A stretch of DNA of 64,000 bases. Source: Mycobacterium sp. 852002-51961_SCH5331710. Lineage in GTDB: Bacteria; Actinomycetota; Actinomycetes; Mycobacteriales; Mycobacteriaceae. Below, piece after piece: positions 40,994 to 49,817 of this stretch. Positions within the stretch are counted from its first letter, which is position 1, and each line of letters opens with the position of its first letter. Location: assembly GCF_001665535.1 (NCBI RefSeq), contig NZ_LZSQ01000019.1:1-64000 (forward strand), in the 5' to 3' direction. The position numbers were made by a program, and so were the translations under genes. The notes below the pieces were generated by a model that saw only the letters and a list, made by a program, of their open reading frames with translations, ran no database searches and had not been told where the DNA came from.

Positions 40994-41057
40994 TCGCCGA
41001 GCGTGCGACCAGATCGAGAAATCGGCCGAAATGTCGCGCTGAGCGCACGTTCGGCGA
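40994..41057. repeat. Inverted repeat in the nuoF-nuoG gap
   Basis: TCGCCGAGCGTGC (40994-41006) pairs with GCACGTTCGGCGA (41045-41057), 12 of 13 positions Watson-Crick and one G:T-type mismatch, around a 38-nt loop. The arms contain the CGAGCGTGCG core seen in the intergenic repeats at 27689-27817. This is the only sizeable gap in the nuo operon. Confidence 0.65.
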
Positions 41058-41076
41058 CTCATGGCACGCCACCCCA

Positions 41077-42393
41077 TCAGACCCCGACCCCTTCCGTCGC
41101 CATCAGCGTGGACGCATGCGGATCGAACGGGCAGCCGCCGTCGAGGTGGGCGATGTACTCGTCGCGGAAGAACTTGATCGACGACATGATCGGTGCCGCC
41201 GCGCCGTCACCCAACGCGCAGAACGACTTTCCGAAGATGTTGTCGGAGATGTCGAGCAGCTTGTCGATGTCGGCCTCGGTGCCGGCGCCCGTTTCGAGGC
41301 GTTCGTAGATCTGGGCCAACCAGTAGGTGCCTTCACGACAGGGCGTGCACTTGCCGCAGGATTCGTGCGCGTAGAACTGCGTCCAGCGGCGCACCGCACG
41401 CACCACGCAGGTGGTCTCGTCGAAGATCTGCAGCGCCTTCGTCCCGAGCATCGTGCCGACGCCGGCCATGCCCTCGTAATCCAGTGGCACGTCGAGGTGT
41501 TCGTCGGTCAGCAGGGGAGTGGACGACCCGCCGGGCGTCCAGAACTTCAGCTGATGTCCGGCACGGACACCGCCCGCGTACTCCAACAGTTCGCGCAGCG
41601 TGATCCCGAGCGGCGCCTCGTACTGGCCGGGATTGGCGACGTGACCCGACAGCGAGTACAGCGTGAAGCCCGGCGACTTCTCCGATCCCATCGAGCGGAA
41701 CCAGTCGATGCCGTTGAGCAGGATGGGCGGCACGCTGGCGATCGACTCGACGTTGTTGACCACGGTCGGGCAGGCGTACAAACCGGCCACGGCAGGGAAC
41801 GGCGGCCGCAGCCTCGGTTGTCCGCGGCGGCCCTCCAGAGAGTCCAGCAGCGCGGTCTCCTCCCCGCAGATGTAGGCGCCCGCGCCCGCGTGGACGATCA
41901 ACTCCAGGTCGAAGCCCGACCCCAGGATGTCGTTTCCGAGGAAACCCGCCTCGTACGCCTCGGCCACCGCGGCGTGCAACCTCCGCAGCACGGGCACCAC
42001 CTCACCGCGCAGGTAGATGAACGCATGATGCGCCCGGATCGCGTAGGCCGCGATGATCGCACCCTCGACGAGGAAGTGCGGGGTGGTCAACATCAACGGA
42101 ATGTCTTTGCACGTACCGGGTTCCGACTCGTCGGCGTTGATCACCAGGTAGTGGGGCTTGGCGCCCGCGCCGGTGTCGTCCTGGGGGATGAACGACCACT
42201 TCGTGCCGGTGGGGAAGCCGGCGCCGCCACGACCACGCAGGCCGGAGTCCTTCACCAGCCCGATGACGTCGTCGGGACCCATCGCGAGGGCCTTCTCCAG
42301 GGCGCGGTAACCGCCGTGGCGGCGATACGTGTCCAGCGACCACGGTTCTGGCTCGTCCCAGAACCGGCTGAGCACGGGTGTCAGAGCTGTCAT
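41077..42393 (-). CDS. nuoF: NADH-quinone oxidoreductase subunit F
   Basis: 438 aa; binds NADH and FMN and cluster N3. Visible: GLRGRGGAGFPTGTKW (nucleotide/FMN glycine loop), YLVINADESEPGTCKD, ICGEETALLDSLEG and ESCGKCTPCREGTYW (CxxCxxC ligands). ATG 42393 overlaps the nuoE stop as ATGA. Confidence 0.97.
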   Translation of the reverse strand: MTALTPVLSRFWDEPEPWSLDTYRRHGGYRALEKALAMGPDDVIGLVKDSGLRGRGGAGFPTGTKWSFIPQDDTGAGAKPHYLVINADESEPGTCKDIPLMLTTPHFLVEGAIIAAYAIRAHHAFIYLRGEVVPVLRRLHAAVAEAYEAGFLGNDILGSGFDLELIVHAGAGAYICGEETALLDSLEGRRGQPRLRPPFPAVAGLYACPTVVNNVESIASVPPILLNGIDWFRSMGSEKSPGFTLYSLSGHVANPGQYEAPLGITLRELLEYAGGVRAGHQLKFWTPGGSSTPLLTDEHLDVPLDYEGMAGVGTMLGTKALQIFDETTCVVRAVRRWTQFYAHESCGKCTPCREGTYWLAQIYERLETGAGTEADIDKLLDISDNIFGKSFCALGDGAAAPIMSSIKFFRDEYIAHLDGGCPFDPHASTLMATEGVGV

Positions 42394-43253
42394 GCGCGTG
42401 AATCCGTTGCGTCCGGGCTTGTTTCGATGTTGTTCGGCTTGGGCGGGATGGTCGCCGACGGGCCGGGTGCGGGTGCGTTCGAGGTGGCTTCGGCACCCGC
42501 CTTCTCGTCGTCGGGCGTCTCAGTGGAAGCGGCGGGGGCATCGGCGTCGGGTGCCTGCATGCCGCGTTCGCGCGCCACCCGCAGACCCGCGAGCGTCGCG
42601 TCGCCGATCCTGCTGCCACCCGACCGCGGATCGGGCAGGCCGGCCAGCGTGCGCGCCGTCTCCCGGAAGGTGCACAACGGCGTGCCCCGCGTCGGTTCGG
42701 GCGGATTGCCGCCGCGCAGCGCGTCGACCAGATCGCGCGCCGACGACGTCGTCTGGTTGTCGAAGAACTCCCAGTTGACCATCACCACCGGCGCGTAGTC
42801 GCACGCCGCGTTACACTCGACGTGTTCCAGCGTGATGCGCCCGTCCGGCGTCGTCTCGCCGGCGTGCACGCCGAGATGCTCCTGCAGCGCGTCGAGAATC
42901 GCGTCGCCACCCATCACCGCGCACAGCGTGTTCGTGCACACCCCGACGAGGTACTCACCGGTCGGCGTGCGCCGGTACATCGAGTAGAACGTCGCCACGG
43001 CGGTGACTTCGGCGTCGGTGAGCCCCAACTGCTTGGCGCAGAACGCGACACCGGCCGGGGTGATGCAGCCGTCCTCGGACTGCACGAGGTGCAGCAGCGG
43101 CAACAGCGCCGAACGCGATTGCGGGTAGCGCGCGATGATTCGCTCGGCGTCGGCGGCCAGTCGCGCCGCGACGTCGTCCGGATAGGACACCGGCCCGTTG
43201 ATCGGCGGGCCGGGTTCCTCGGGTCGCTGACCGAGCTCCAGGAATACGCTCAC
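42390..43253 (-). CDS. nuoE: NADH-quinone oxidoreductase subunit E
   Basis: 287-aa thioredoxin-like [2Fe-2S] subunit (N1a). Ligands are in CTNTLC and CNAAC. Start GTG 43253 overlaps the nuoD stop. The last ~85 residues form an acidic, Pro/Ala/Ser/Thr-rich low-complexity tail ([17 protein letters not shown]...) absent from E. coli NuoE and longer than I recall for M. tuberculosis (252 aa). Confidence 0.96.
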   Translation of the reverse strand: MSVFLELGQRPEEPGPPINGPVSYPDDVAARLAADAERIIARYPQSRSALLPLLHLVQSEDGCITPAGVAFCAKQLGLTDAEVTAVATFYSMYRRTPTGEYLVGVCTNTLCAVMGGDAILDALQEHLGVHAGETTPDGRITLEHVECNAACDYAPVVMVNWEFFDNQTTSSARDLVDALRGGNPPEPTRGTPLCTFRETARTLAGLPDPRSGGSRIGDATLAGLRVARERGMQAPDADAPAASTETPDDEKAGAEATSNAPAPGPSATIPPKPNNIETSPDATDSRA

Positions 43254-44620
43254 CTGTCCACGCCTCCCATGACCGGGTCGATCGACGCCACGGCGGTGAT
43301 CAGGTCGGCGACCATGCCGCCTTCACACATCGCGGCGACGGCCTGCAGGTTGTTGAACGAGGGATCGCGGTAGTGCACGCGGTAGGGGCGGGTGCCGCCG
43401 TCGGAGACCATGTGCACGCCCAGTTCGCCTCGGGGAGACTCGATTGCGACGTAGACCTGACCGGCAGGCACCCGGATCCCCTCGGTGACGAGTTTGAAGT
43501 GGTGGATCAGTCCCTCCATCGAATGGCCCATGATCTTGGCGATGTGCTCGGGTGAGTTACCGAGCCCGTCGGGACCGACTTTCAGATCGGCCGGCCATCC
43601 CAGTTTCTTGTCCTGAATCATCACGGGTTCCGAGGTGAGGCGGCCTAGCCTCTCCACACACTGCTCGACGATCTTCAGCGACTCGTGCATCTCCTTGACC
43701 CGGATCAGGTACCGGCCGTAGGAGTCGCAACCCTGATCGGTGATCACGTCGAAGTCGTATGTCTCGTAGCCGCAATAGGGTTGGGCCTTGCGCAGGTCGT
43801 GCGGAAGCCCGGTGGAGCGCAGGCACGGCCCGGTGATCCCGAGCGCCATGCACCCGGTCAGATCGAGGTAGCCGACGCCGACCGTGCGGGCCTTCCAGAT
43901 GTAGTTCTCGTTCAGCAGGTCCTCGAGGTCCTTGAGCCGCTTGGGCATCAGCTCGAGCAGTTCGCGGATCTGCGGAATGGCCTCATCGGGCAGGTCCATC
44001 GCCACCCCGCCCGGGCGGACGTAGGCACTGTTCATCCGCAGGCCGGACACGGTCTCGAACACCGACAGGATCTGTTCGCGCTCACGGAATCCGTAGAACA
44101 TGGCGCTCATCGCGCCCAGTTCCATTCCGCCGGTCGCCAACGCCACCAGGTGCGAGGAGATCCGGTTGAGCTCCATCATCATTACGCGAATGACGCTGGC
44201 GCGCTCGGGGATCGCGTCGGTGACGCCCAGCAGCTTCTCGACGCCCAGGCAGTAGGCGGTCTCGTTGAAGAACGGCGACAGATAGTCCATCCGCGTGACG
44301 AACGTGACGCCCTGGGTCCAGTTGCGGAATTCGAGGTTCTTCTCGATTCCGGTGTGCAGGTAGCCGATTCCGCAGCGGGCCGAGATCACGGTCTCGCCCT
44401 CGATCTCGAGGATGAGCCGCAGCACGCCGTGGGTGGAGGGGTGCTGCGGTCCCATGTTGACGACGATTCGCTCACCGGCGTGTGCCGCGGCCGCTTCCTT
44501 GGCGGCCTGCACCACCTGGTCCCAATCCTGGCCGCCGACAACGACAACCGTCTCGTTGTTGTCCGAGGCGTCCGGCGACGATGCGCCGCCCTGCGTGGGC
44601 GGAACGTGGGAGATGCTCAT
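43250..44620 (-). CDS. nuoD: NADH-quinone oxidoreductase subunit D
   Basis: 456-aa 49-kDa-type subunit lining the quinone site. Conserved [50 protein letters not shown] and [19 protein letters not shown] 44620 overlaps the nuoC stop by one base (TGATG). The first ~45 residues are a variable Asp/Ser/Asn-rich lead. Confidence 0.97.
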   Translation of the reverse strand: MSISHVPPTQGGASSPDASDNNETVVVVGGQDWDQVVQAAKEAAAAHAGERIVVNMGPQHPSTHGVLRLILEIEGETVISARCGIGYLHTGIEKNLEFRNWTQGVTFVTRMDYLSPFFNETAYCLGVEKLLGVTDAIPERASVIRVMMMELNRISSHLVALATGGMELGAMSAMFYGFREREQILSVFETVSGLRMNSAYVRPGGVAMDLPDEAIPQIRELLELMPKRLKDLEDLLNENYIWKARTVGVGYLDLTGCMALGITGPCLRSTGLPHDLRKAQPYCGYETYDFDVITDQGCDSYGRYLIRVKEMHESLKIVEQCVERLGRLTSEPVMIQDKKLGWPADLKVGPDGLGNSPEHIAKIMGHSMEGLIHHFKLVTEGIRVPAGQVYVAIESPRGELGVHMVSDGGTRPYRVHYRDPSFNNLQAVAAMCEGGMVADLITAVASIDPVMGGVDR

Positions 44621-45309
44621 CAGTTGTAGGCCCTCCGTTGATCGGGCGGAGGAATCTCGGCGCCGTGGTACTCCACCGGGATGCCGCCCAACGGGTAGTC
44701 CTTGCGTTGCGGATGCCCAACCCAGTCGTCGGGCATCTCGATCCGGGTCAGCGACGGGTGACCGTCGAAGATGATGCCGAAGAAGTCGTAGGTCTCGCGT
44801 TCGTGCCAGTCGGTGGTGGGATACACCCCGAACAGCGACGGGATGTGCGGATCGGCGTCCGGCGCGGTGACCTCCATGCGGATCCGCCGATTGTGCGTGA
44901 TCGACATCAGCGGATACACCGCATGCAGTTCCCGCCCGACGTCGTCGGGGTAATGCACGCCGCTCACTCCCAGGCACAACTCGAAGCGCAACTCCGCGTC
45001 GTCGCGCAGGGCCTGAGCAACCGCAGGCAGCTGGTCGCGCTGGATCTCGAGGGTGAGCTCGTCGCGGTAGACCACGACGCGTTCGATCGAGGCGGCGTAA
45101 CCGTCCTCACCGAGCACCTCCGCGAGCCGGTCGACGACCTCGTCGAAGTATCCGCCGTACGGGCGCGGGGAGCTGCCGGGCAGCGCCACCGGACGCACGA
45201 GTCGGCCGTAACCCGAGGTATCACCCGAGCCTCGTGCCCCGAACATGCCGCGGCGCACACCGATGATCTCGGGACCGCCGTGACCGTTGGTCCCGTTGGC
45301 CTCGCTCAC
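44620..45309 (-). CDS. nuoC: NADH-quinone oxidoreductase subunit C
   Basis: 229-aa 30-kDa-type subunit. Signature [19 protein letters not shown], then [21 protein letters not shown]. Start GTG 45309 ([11 protein letters not shown]) overlaps the nuoB stop as GTGA. NuoC and NuoD are separate here, unlike the fused E. coli protein. Confidence 0.96.
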   Translation of the reverse strand: MSEANGTNGHGGPEIIGVRRGMFGARGSGDTSGYGRLVRPVALPGSSPRPYGGYFDEVVDRLAEVLGEDGYAASIERVVVYRDELTLEIQRDQLPAVAQALRDDAELRFELCLGVSGVHYPDDVGRELHAVYPLMSITHNRRIRMEVTAPDADPHIPSLFGVYPTTDWHERETYDFFGIIFDGHPSLTRIEMPDDWVGHPQRKDYPLGGIPVEYHGAEIPPPDQRRAYN

Positions 45310-45860
45310 CGCAACAGACCCTTGAGCTCGATGGTCGGCGTCACGGCCAGCGCCGCCTTCTCCGCCTCGCGGATGGCCTCTTCGCGGTGTACGCCGAGCG
45401 GCATTTCCTGAATCTTGTCGTGCAGCTTGAGGATCGCGTGCAACAGCATCTCCGGTCGCGGGGGGCAGCCCGGCAGGTAGATGTCCACCGGCACGACGTG
45501 ATCGACACCCTGGACGATCGCGTAGTTGTTGAACATGCCGCCCGAGGAGGCGCACACCCCCATGGCCAACACCCATTTCGGCTCGGCCATCTGGTCGTAG
45601 ATCTGCCGCAGCACCGGCGCCATCTTCTGGCTGACCCGGCCCGCCACGATCATCAGGTCGGCCTGGCGCGGAGTGGCCGAGAACCGCTCCATGCCGAACC
45701 GCGAGATGTCGAATCGCGGACCCGCCGTCGCCATCATCTCGATCGCGCAGCAGGCCAGCCCGAACGTCGCTGGCCACAGTGAGCCCTTGCGGATGTATCC
45801 GGCCACCTTTTCGACGGTGGACAGCAGGATTCCGCCGGGCAGCTTTTCCTCTAGTCCCAT
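45306..45860 (-). CDS. nuoB: NADH-quinone oxidoreductase subunit B
   Basis: 184 aa, the N2-cluster subunit. Ligands are in [19 protein letters not shown] and [13 protein letters not shown] 45860 lies inside the end of nuoA (10-bp overlap). Length equals that of M. tuberculosis NuoB. Confidence 0.97.
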   Translation of the reverse strand: MGLEEKLPGGILLSTVEKVAGYIRKGSLWPATFGLACCAIEMMATAGPRFDISRFGMERFSATPRQADLMIVAGRVSQKMAPVLRQIYDQMAEPKWVLAMGVCASSGGMFNNYAIVQGVDHVVPVDIYLPGCPPRPEMLLHAILKLHDKIQEMPLGVHREEAIREAEKAALAVTPTIELKGLLR

Positions 45861-46225
45861 GCCAGACCTCCCCGCCGCCAGACATAGGCGTAGGCCACGA
45901 ACACCGTCGCCATGAACAGCAGCATCTCTACCAGCGCGAACAGCCCGAGGTTGTCGAATGCCACGGCCCACGGGTAGAGGAAGACGATCTCGATGTCGAA
46001 GATGATGAACAACATCGCGGTCAAGTAGTACTTGATCGGAAACCGCTGGCCACTGGGCTGACCGGACGCGCCGCCGTGCGGCACGGGCTCGATCCCGCAT
46101 TCATAGGCCTCGAGCTTGGCCCGGTTGTAGCGGCGCGGGCCGACCAGCAGAGCAATGGCGACCGAGCCGACTGCGAACGCGGCCGCAATAGCGCCAAGCA
46201 CCAGGATTGGCGTGTACAAATCCAT
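45851..46225 (-). CDS. nuoA: NADH-quinone oxidoreductase subunit A
   Basis: 124 aa, three helices; conserved [28 protein letters not shown] and FLYPWAV. Start ATG 46225 ([11 protein letters not shown]), aligned with M. tuberculosis NuoA; a TTG three codons earlier is less likely. First gene of the 14-gene operon. Confidence 0.97.
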   Translation of the reverse strand: MDLYTPILVLGAIAAAFAVGSVAIALLVGPRRYNRAKLEAYECGIEPVPHGGASGQPSGQRFPIKYYLTAMLFIIFDIEIVFLYPWAVAFDNLGLFALVEMLLFMATVFVAYAYVWRRGGLAWD

Positions 46226-46257
46226 ACCGAGCAAACGCTCCCTCGTGGGCTGTTCGA

Positions 46258-46278
46258 TGTGAGCTTACCCACACCCTA
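46258..46278 (-). promoter_or_regulatory. Candidate CRP-like site overlapping a possible nuo promoter
   Basis: TGTGA-GCTTAC-CCACA (46258-46273) matches the CRP pattern TGTGA-N6-TCACA at 9 of 10 fixed positions. It abuts a minus-strand -10-like TAGGGT (46273-46278), about 48 nt upstream of the nuoA ATG. No convincing -35 accompanies it. The remaining gap to 46391 shows no gene. Confidence 0.45.
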
Positions 46279-46391
46279 GCGCCCTTTGGGATGCGCGCCA
46301 CACCTTTTGGTTAGTATCGCTATTAGCAACGCGTGGCTATGTCGTCATGCCTCCAATAGGCAAGTGCGACAGCTGTTTACGTGTTTTCTGG

Positions 46392-46793
46392 CTATTGCAC
46401 CAGCGTGCGCAGCAGCGAGGCCACGGCCTCGCCCAGCCGGATCGGATCGATCGGGTGGGGGACCGCGGCTTCGGCGCGTGACCAGCGGGCCAGCCAAGCG
46501 TCATCGGGCCGGCCGGTGAGGACCAGGATCGGCGGACAATCGGCGATCTCGTCCTTGAGTTGCTTGGCGATTCCCATCCCGCCGGTCGGGGCGGCCTCGC
46601 CGTCGAGGATCACCAGATCGAACCCGCCCTCGTCCATCTGGCGGATGACCATGGGTCCGGTCGCCACCTCGACGTAGGTCAGTTCCGGCAACTCCGGATG
46701 CACCCGCTTACCGAGCGCGAGTTGTACCTCTTCCCGGGTCCTGGGGTTGTCGCTGTAGACGAGGACCCGCAGTGGACGCGATGAGTCGGCCAT
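46392..46793 (-). CDS. Atypical response-regulator receiver protein (Rv3143-like)
   Basis: 133-aa stand-alone receiver fold with no output domain. The phospho-acceptor Asp is kept (LVILDGEAAP, ~residue 60), as are a beta1 Asp (VLVYSDNP) and the Thr (LVLTGRP). The conserved Lys before Pro is replaced by His (VPHPIDP), and only one of the usual two acidic beta1 residues is seen, so phosphorylation may be weak. ATG 46793 lies 6 nt after a -10-like TACGAT (46800-46805), suggesting a leaderless transcript. It sits directly upstream of nuoA, as Rv3143 does. Confidence 0.85.
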   Translation of the reverse strand: MADSSRPLRVLVYSDNPRTREEVQLALGKRVHPELPELTYVEVATGPMVIRQMDEGGFDLVILDGEAAPTGGMGIAKQLKDEIADCPPILVLTGRPDDAWLARWSRAEAAVPHPIDPIRLGEAVASLLRTLVQ

Positions 46794-46808
46794 GCGGTGA
46801 TCGTACGG

Positions 46809-47342
46809 CTAGCGGGTGTGCCGGAACACCAAGTCGCCGGAGATCGTGGCCTTGTCGCCGATCATGCCGACCAGGTTGCCGTCGACTCCGAAGTCCTGCC
46901 GATTGACGGTGGCCTCGGTGGTCAGCCGCATCCCGCCGTCGCCGACCGGCGAGACCTTGGTGCGCAGGGTCAGCGGTTTCGTCGTGCCCTTGATGGTCAG
47001 CTCGGCGCGTAGGTCGATGGTGTCGCCGTCGATGGCGTCGGCGCCGGCGACGAGCACGCTGATCTCTGGGAACCGCTCGGCCTCAAAGAAATCCGCGGAG
47101 TGCAGGTGTTCGTCGCGTTTGCGGATACCCGTTCGCAACGACGCCGCCTTGATGTCGACATGCCCGGAAACCGTCTGCGGCGCAGACAGTTGGCCGTCGC
47201 CGCTGAATTCGGAGAACCTGCCCTTGACGGGCACGAGGCCCCACATCGACTTGCTCCGCACGACGATCGTCGACTGCGACGGGTCCAGCGTCCATGTGCC
47301 GGTCGAGGCGGGGTCGCTGAAAAGCTCGCTCAGACTTGCCAT
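46809..47342 (-). CDS. YceI-family lipocalin-like protein
   Basis: 177 aa. Classic YceI pattern: GTWTLDPSQSTIVVRSKSMW, then KGRFSEFSGDG, LRTGIRKRDEHLHSADFFEA, and a C-terminal FGVDGNLVGMIGDKATISGD. It forms a beta-barrel that binds isoprenoid chains. No signal peptide, so cytoplasmic, unlike E. coli YceI. Start ATG 47342 after AAGGAG. It follows the NTF2-like gene by 34 bp on the same strand. Confidence 0.88.
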   Translation of the reverse strand: MASLSELFSDPASTGTWTLDPSQSTIVVRSKSMWGLVPVKGRFSEFSGDGQLSAPQTVSGHVDIKAASLRTGIRKRDEHLHSADFFEAERFPEISVLVAGADAIDGDTIDLRAELTIKGTTKPLTLRTKVSPVGDGGMRLTTEATVNRQDFGVDGNLVGMIGDKATISGDLVFRHTR

Positions 47343-47376
47343 GTCGTCTCCTTGTAGGGTCGGGCTCACCGACAGG

Positions 47377-47769
47377 TCACTGTGCGGATTCCAGCAACGG
47401 TGCCATCTCCGCCGGATCGAAGTACTCGTCGATGCGGCTGATGAGCCCGTCGGCGCCGATTCTGATGATGATGCCGACGCGCATCGCGATCGCGCCGCCG
47501 TTGTGTCCGGTGGCGTGCAGGATGTGCTGCTGAACCAGACCGCCGTCGAACAGTTCGCGGTCGATGACCTCGTACCGGCGCGCCGAGGTGGCGTCGATGA
47601 ACCAGTGCAGCACCCGGAGCGCGCGGTCCTTGTCGCGGTCGCGGTCGGCCACCTTCCACACCACGATGTCGTCGTTCCACAGGCGCGAGATCTCGTCGCG
47701 GTCGCCGGACTCGATCGCCCGGAAGAGGCGATCCGCCACGCTGGTGACGGTGTCGTCGGCAACGGTCAC
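47377..47769 (-). CDS. NTF2-like (SnoaL-type) protein
   Basis: 130 aa, cone-shaped alpha+beta fold: helical start (VTSVADRLFRAIESGD), WNDDIVVW, a beta sheet with hydrophobic pocket, and ISRIDEYFDPAEM at the C-terminus. The family includes small isomerases, hydrolases and ligand-binding proteins; no reaction is assigned. Start GTG 47769 after AAGGAGG. It is divergent from a methyltransferase gene, with a SoxR-type palindrome between them. Confidence 0.8.
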   Translation of the reverse strand: MTVADDTVTSVADRLFRAIESGDRDEISRLWNDDIVVWKVADRDRDKDRALRVLHWFIDATSARRYEVIDRELFDGGLVQQHILHATGHNGGAIAMRVGIIIRIGADGLISRIDEYFDPAEMAPLLESAQ

Positions 47770-47779
47770 GTGGTCCTCC

Positions 47780-47810
47780 TTGACCTCAACGTCGGTTGAG
47801 GTTGAACACT
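47780..47810 (+). promoter_or_regulatory. MerR/SoxR-type operator and promoter
   Basis: The perfect palindrome CCTCAAC-GTCG-GTTGAGG (47784-47801) matches the SoxR box form CCTCAA-N6-TTGAGG. It lies between TTGACC (-35, 47780-47785) and AACACT (-10, 47805-47810) with a 19-bp spacer, the stretched spacing that MerR-family activators act on. The -10 ends 7 nt before the methyltransferase ATG, so the transcript would be leaderless. Confidence 0.6.
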
Positions 47811-47817
47811 GAGCGGC

Positions 47818-48444
47818 ATGGATGTGACACCTACTCTCTCGCTATTCGACGATGCCTACAAGAGCGGAACCGCACCGTGGGTGATCGGCGAGCCGCAGAA
47901 GGCCGTCGTCGACCTCGAACGCGCGGGCATGATCCGCGGCAGGATCCTCGACGTCGGCTGCGGCGCCGGCGAGCACACGATCCTGCTCACGAAGCTCGGA
48001 TACGACGTGCTCGGCGTGGACTATGCGCCGTCCGCGGTCGAGCATGCGCGCAGGAACGCCGAGGCCAAGGGCGTCGAGGCACGGTTCGAGGTCGCCGACG
48101 CGATGGACCTCGGCAACGGCGCCTACGACACGATCGTCGACAGCGCGCTGTTCCACATCTTCGATGCGACCGACCGCGCCGAGTACGTGCGCAGCCTGCA
48201 CGCGGCGTGCCGTCCCGGCGCCCTCGTTCATGTGCTCGCGCTGTCCGACCGCGGCCGTGGATTCGGCCCGCAGGTCAGCGAATCCGACATTCGCGACGCG
48301 TTCGGCGACGGCTGGGTGCTGGAGTCGCTGGAGGAGACCACCTACCGCGGCGTCGTCCAGCCGTCCCAGGCCGAGGCCATCGGACTTTCGGCGGGTTCGC
48401 TGGTCGACGAACCGGCATGGCTGGCCCGAATCCGTCGCCCCTGA
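47818..48444 (+). CDS. Class I SAM-dependent methyltransferase (SoxR-type promoter)
   Basis: 208 aa. SAM motif I ILDVGCGAGEHTILL (~43-57), acidic VLGVDYAPSA, and motif IV YDTIVDSALFHIF. Similar to small UbiE-like or thiopurine-type methyltransferases; the substrate is unknown. ATG 47818 follows the probable MerR-type promoter directly. It is divergent from the NTF2-like gene; a joint role in a redox or xenobiotic response is inferred only from the operator. Confidence 0.85.
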   Translation: MDVTPTLSLFDDAYKSGTAPWVIGEPQKAVVDLERAGMIRGRILDVGCGAGEHTILLTKLGYDVLGVDYAPSAVEHARRNAEAKGVEARFEVADAMDLGNGAYDTIVDSALFHIFDATDRAEYVRSLHAACRPGALVHVLALSDRGRGFGPQVSESDIRDAFGDGWVLESLEETTYRGVVQPSQAEAIGLSAGSLVDEPAWLARIRRP

Positions 48445-48448
48445 GCGG

Positions 48449-48493
48449 TTTGTGCGTGATTCCGTTCGCTCAGCGATCGTTTTCACTCACAAA
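48449..48493. terminator. Hairpin between convergent genes
   Basis: TTTGTGCGTGA (48449-48459) pairs with TCACTCACAAA (48483-48493) at 10 of 11 positions in the 54-bp gap between the methyltransferase and the DUF6285 gene. It is T-rich at the base on both strands and could end both transcripts. Confidence 0.5.
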
Positions 48494-48498
48494 TCGCG

Positions 48499-48849
48499 TC
48501 AGTAGCCGGGGTGGTTGACGTCGAGTCGGTGCCGCACGAGCGTCCGCAGCACGGGCAGGACCTCCGCGGCGCGGCCGTCGAGGTCGCCCGAGCGGATCGC
48601 CGCCGCCAGTTGCGGTTCGTCGTCGTAACCGATTCCGCGTAGCGCATCGACGACCTCGCCGACCGAGGTGTCGAGCAGTTCGCGTTCGACGATGCGCAAC
48701 ACGTTGGCCGCGACGCGGGCGTGGAAGTTGACCTGGCCCGCGTCGCCCCGGCCGTCGGGACCGGTGGCGTCGCGAACGTCCTTTTCGAGGAAGCCGGCGA
48801 CGGCGGCGACGAGTTCCGCCGCGGTGGGGCGCCCGTAGAGCCAACTCAT
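48499..48849 (-). CDS. DUF6285 protein (LvaB-like partner of the APH kinase)
   Basis: 116-aa helical protein with the family core FHARVAANVLRIVERELL (~43-60). It resembles the small LvaB protein that LvaA kinase of Pseudomonas putida needs for 4-hydroxyacyl-CoA phosphorylation; the match is by size, position and family recollection. ATG 48849 overlaps the kinase stop (ATGA). Last gene of the eight-gene operon. Confidence 0.78.
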   Translation of the reverse strand: MSWLYGRPTAAELVAAVAGFLEKDVRDATGPDGRGDAGQVNFHARVAANVLRIVERELLDTSVGEVVDALRGIGYDDEPQLAAAIRSGDLDGRAAEVLPVLRTLVRHRLDVNHPGY

Positions 48850-49817
48850 CGCGGTCCACCTCCTTCGAGCAGATCCAGCACGTCCCATTCGGTTTCGCTG
48901 ACGCGCCGCCCGATCGCGGCCAGCTCGACCGACTCCGTCTGCCCCGACAGATGACGCTCGGCCTGATAGCGGCAGATGACCCCCCACCGCAGGGTGGCCA
49001 CCGTCAGCCACCAGCGGAATGCCTTGCGGTCCAGCGCCATACCCGCCGCCGACTCGTAGGCCGACAGGAAATCCTCGACGCTGCCCAGGCCGCCGGCGCC
49101 GTGATGTTCGGGTGCGCCGAACCGCCACGCCCGAATGCAAAACCAGGCCAGGTCCTCGTAGACCTCGCCGACGTGCACGAGTTCCCAGTCCAGCACCGCC
49201 GCCAACCCGGTGTCGTCGACGATCAGATTGCCCATCCGAAAGTCGCCGTGCACCAGCACCTGCGATGACGGGGCCGGCCGGTTGGCTTCGAGCCAGCGGA
49301 ACGCCCATTCGAATGTCGCTGTGGTGTCGCCCATTTCGTCGAGCCGTGCGCGCCACTCGGAGAGCTGGTCCGACGGCGGCACGTCGATGCCCCGATGGTC
49401 CGCGCGGTGGATGGCCGCCAGTGCCTGTGCGCACTGGTGCAGCAGCCGTTCGCGCCCGGCGTCGTCCAATGCGCGATAGATCCGCCGCACGATGGTCTCG
49501 CCGCCGATCGCGTCGCAGATCAGGTACGGATTGCCCAGCGCCGCAGGGGAGTTGTCGGCGGCCAGGATGTGCGGCACCGGTGCTCCCGCGGCGGCCGCCC
49601 GCTGCTGAACGGCCGCTTCCAGTTCCATGCTGGCGTGGACGTCGTCGGGCGGGCCGGTGCGCAGGATCAGTGCACGGCGGTCGCCGGTGACCGCATCGAA
49701 GGCCCACGTCGTGCGGCTCGCCCCGCCCGTGAGCGCGTGCAGGTTCTCGACGGCGACGCCGTCGCCGAGCACCGGGCCGAGGACGGTGGTGAGGGCTTCG
49801 GCGAGTTCGCGGTTCAA
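48846..49817 (-). CDS. APH-family kinase (LvaA/ACAD10-like acyl-CoA kinase)
   Basis: 323 aa. Kinase fold with the catalytic loop VLVHGDFRMGNL (HGD intact) and metal-binding DWELVHVG. The N-terminus LHALTGGASRTTWAF is the Gly-rich loop of ACAD10/11-type and LvaA-type acyl-CoA kinases rather than antibiotic kinases. The start is inferred to be TTG 49817, overlapping the acyl-CoA dehydrogenase stop (TTGA); no better ATG/GTG is found. Proposed reaction: ATP-dependent phosphorylation of a hydroxyacyl-CoA. Confidence 0.82.
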   Translation of the reverse strand: MNRELAEALTTVLGPVLGDGVAVENLHALTGGASRTTWAFDAVTGDRRALILRTGPPDDVHASMELEAAVQQRAAAAGAPVPHILAADNSPAALGNPYLICDAIGGETIVRRIYRALDDAGRERLLHQCAQALAAIHRADHRGIDVPPSDQLSEWRARLDEMGDTTATFEWAFRWLEANRPAPSSQVLVHGDFRMGNLIVDDTGLAAVLDWELVHVGEVYEDLAWFCIRAWRFGAPEHHGAGGLGSVEDFLSAYESAAGMALDRKAFRWWLTVATLRWGVICRYQAERHLSGQTESVELAAIGRRVSETEWDVLDLLEGGGPR

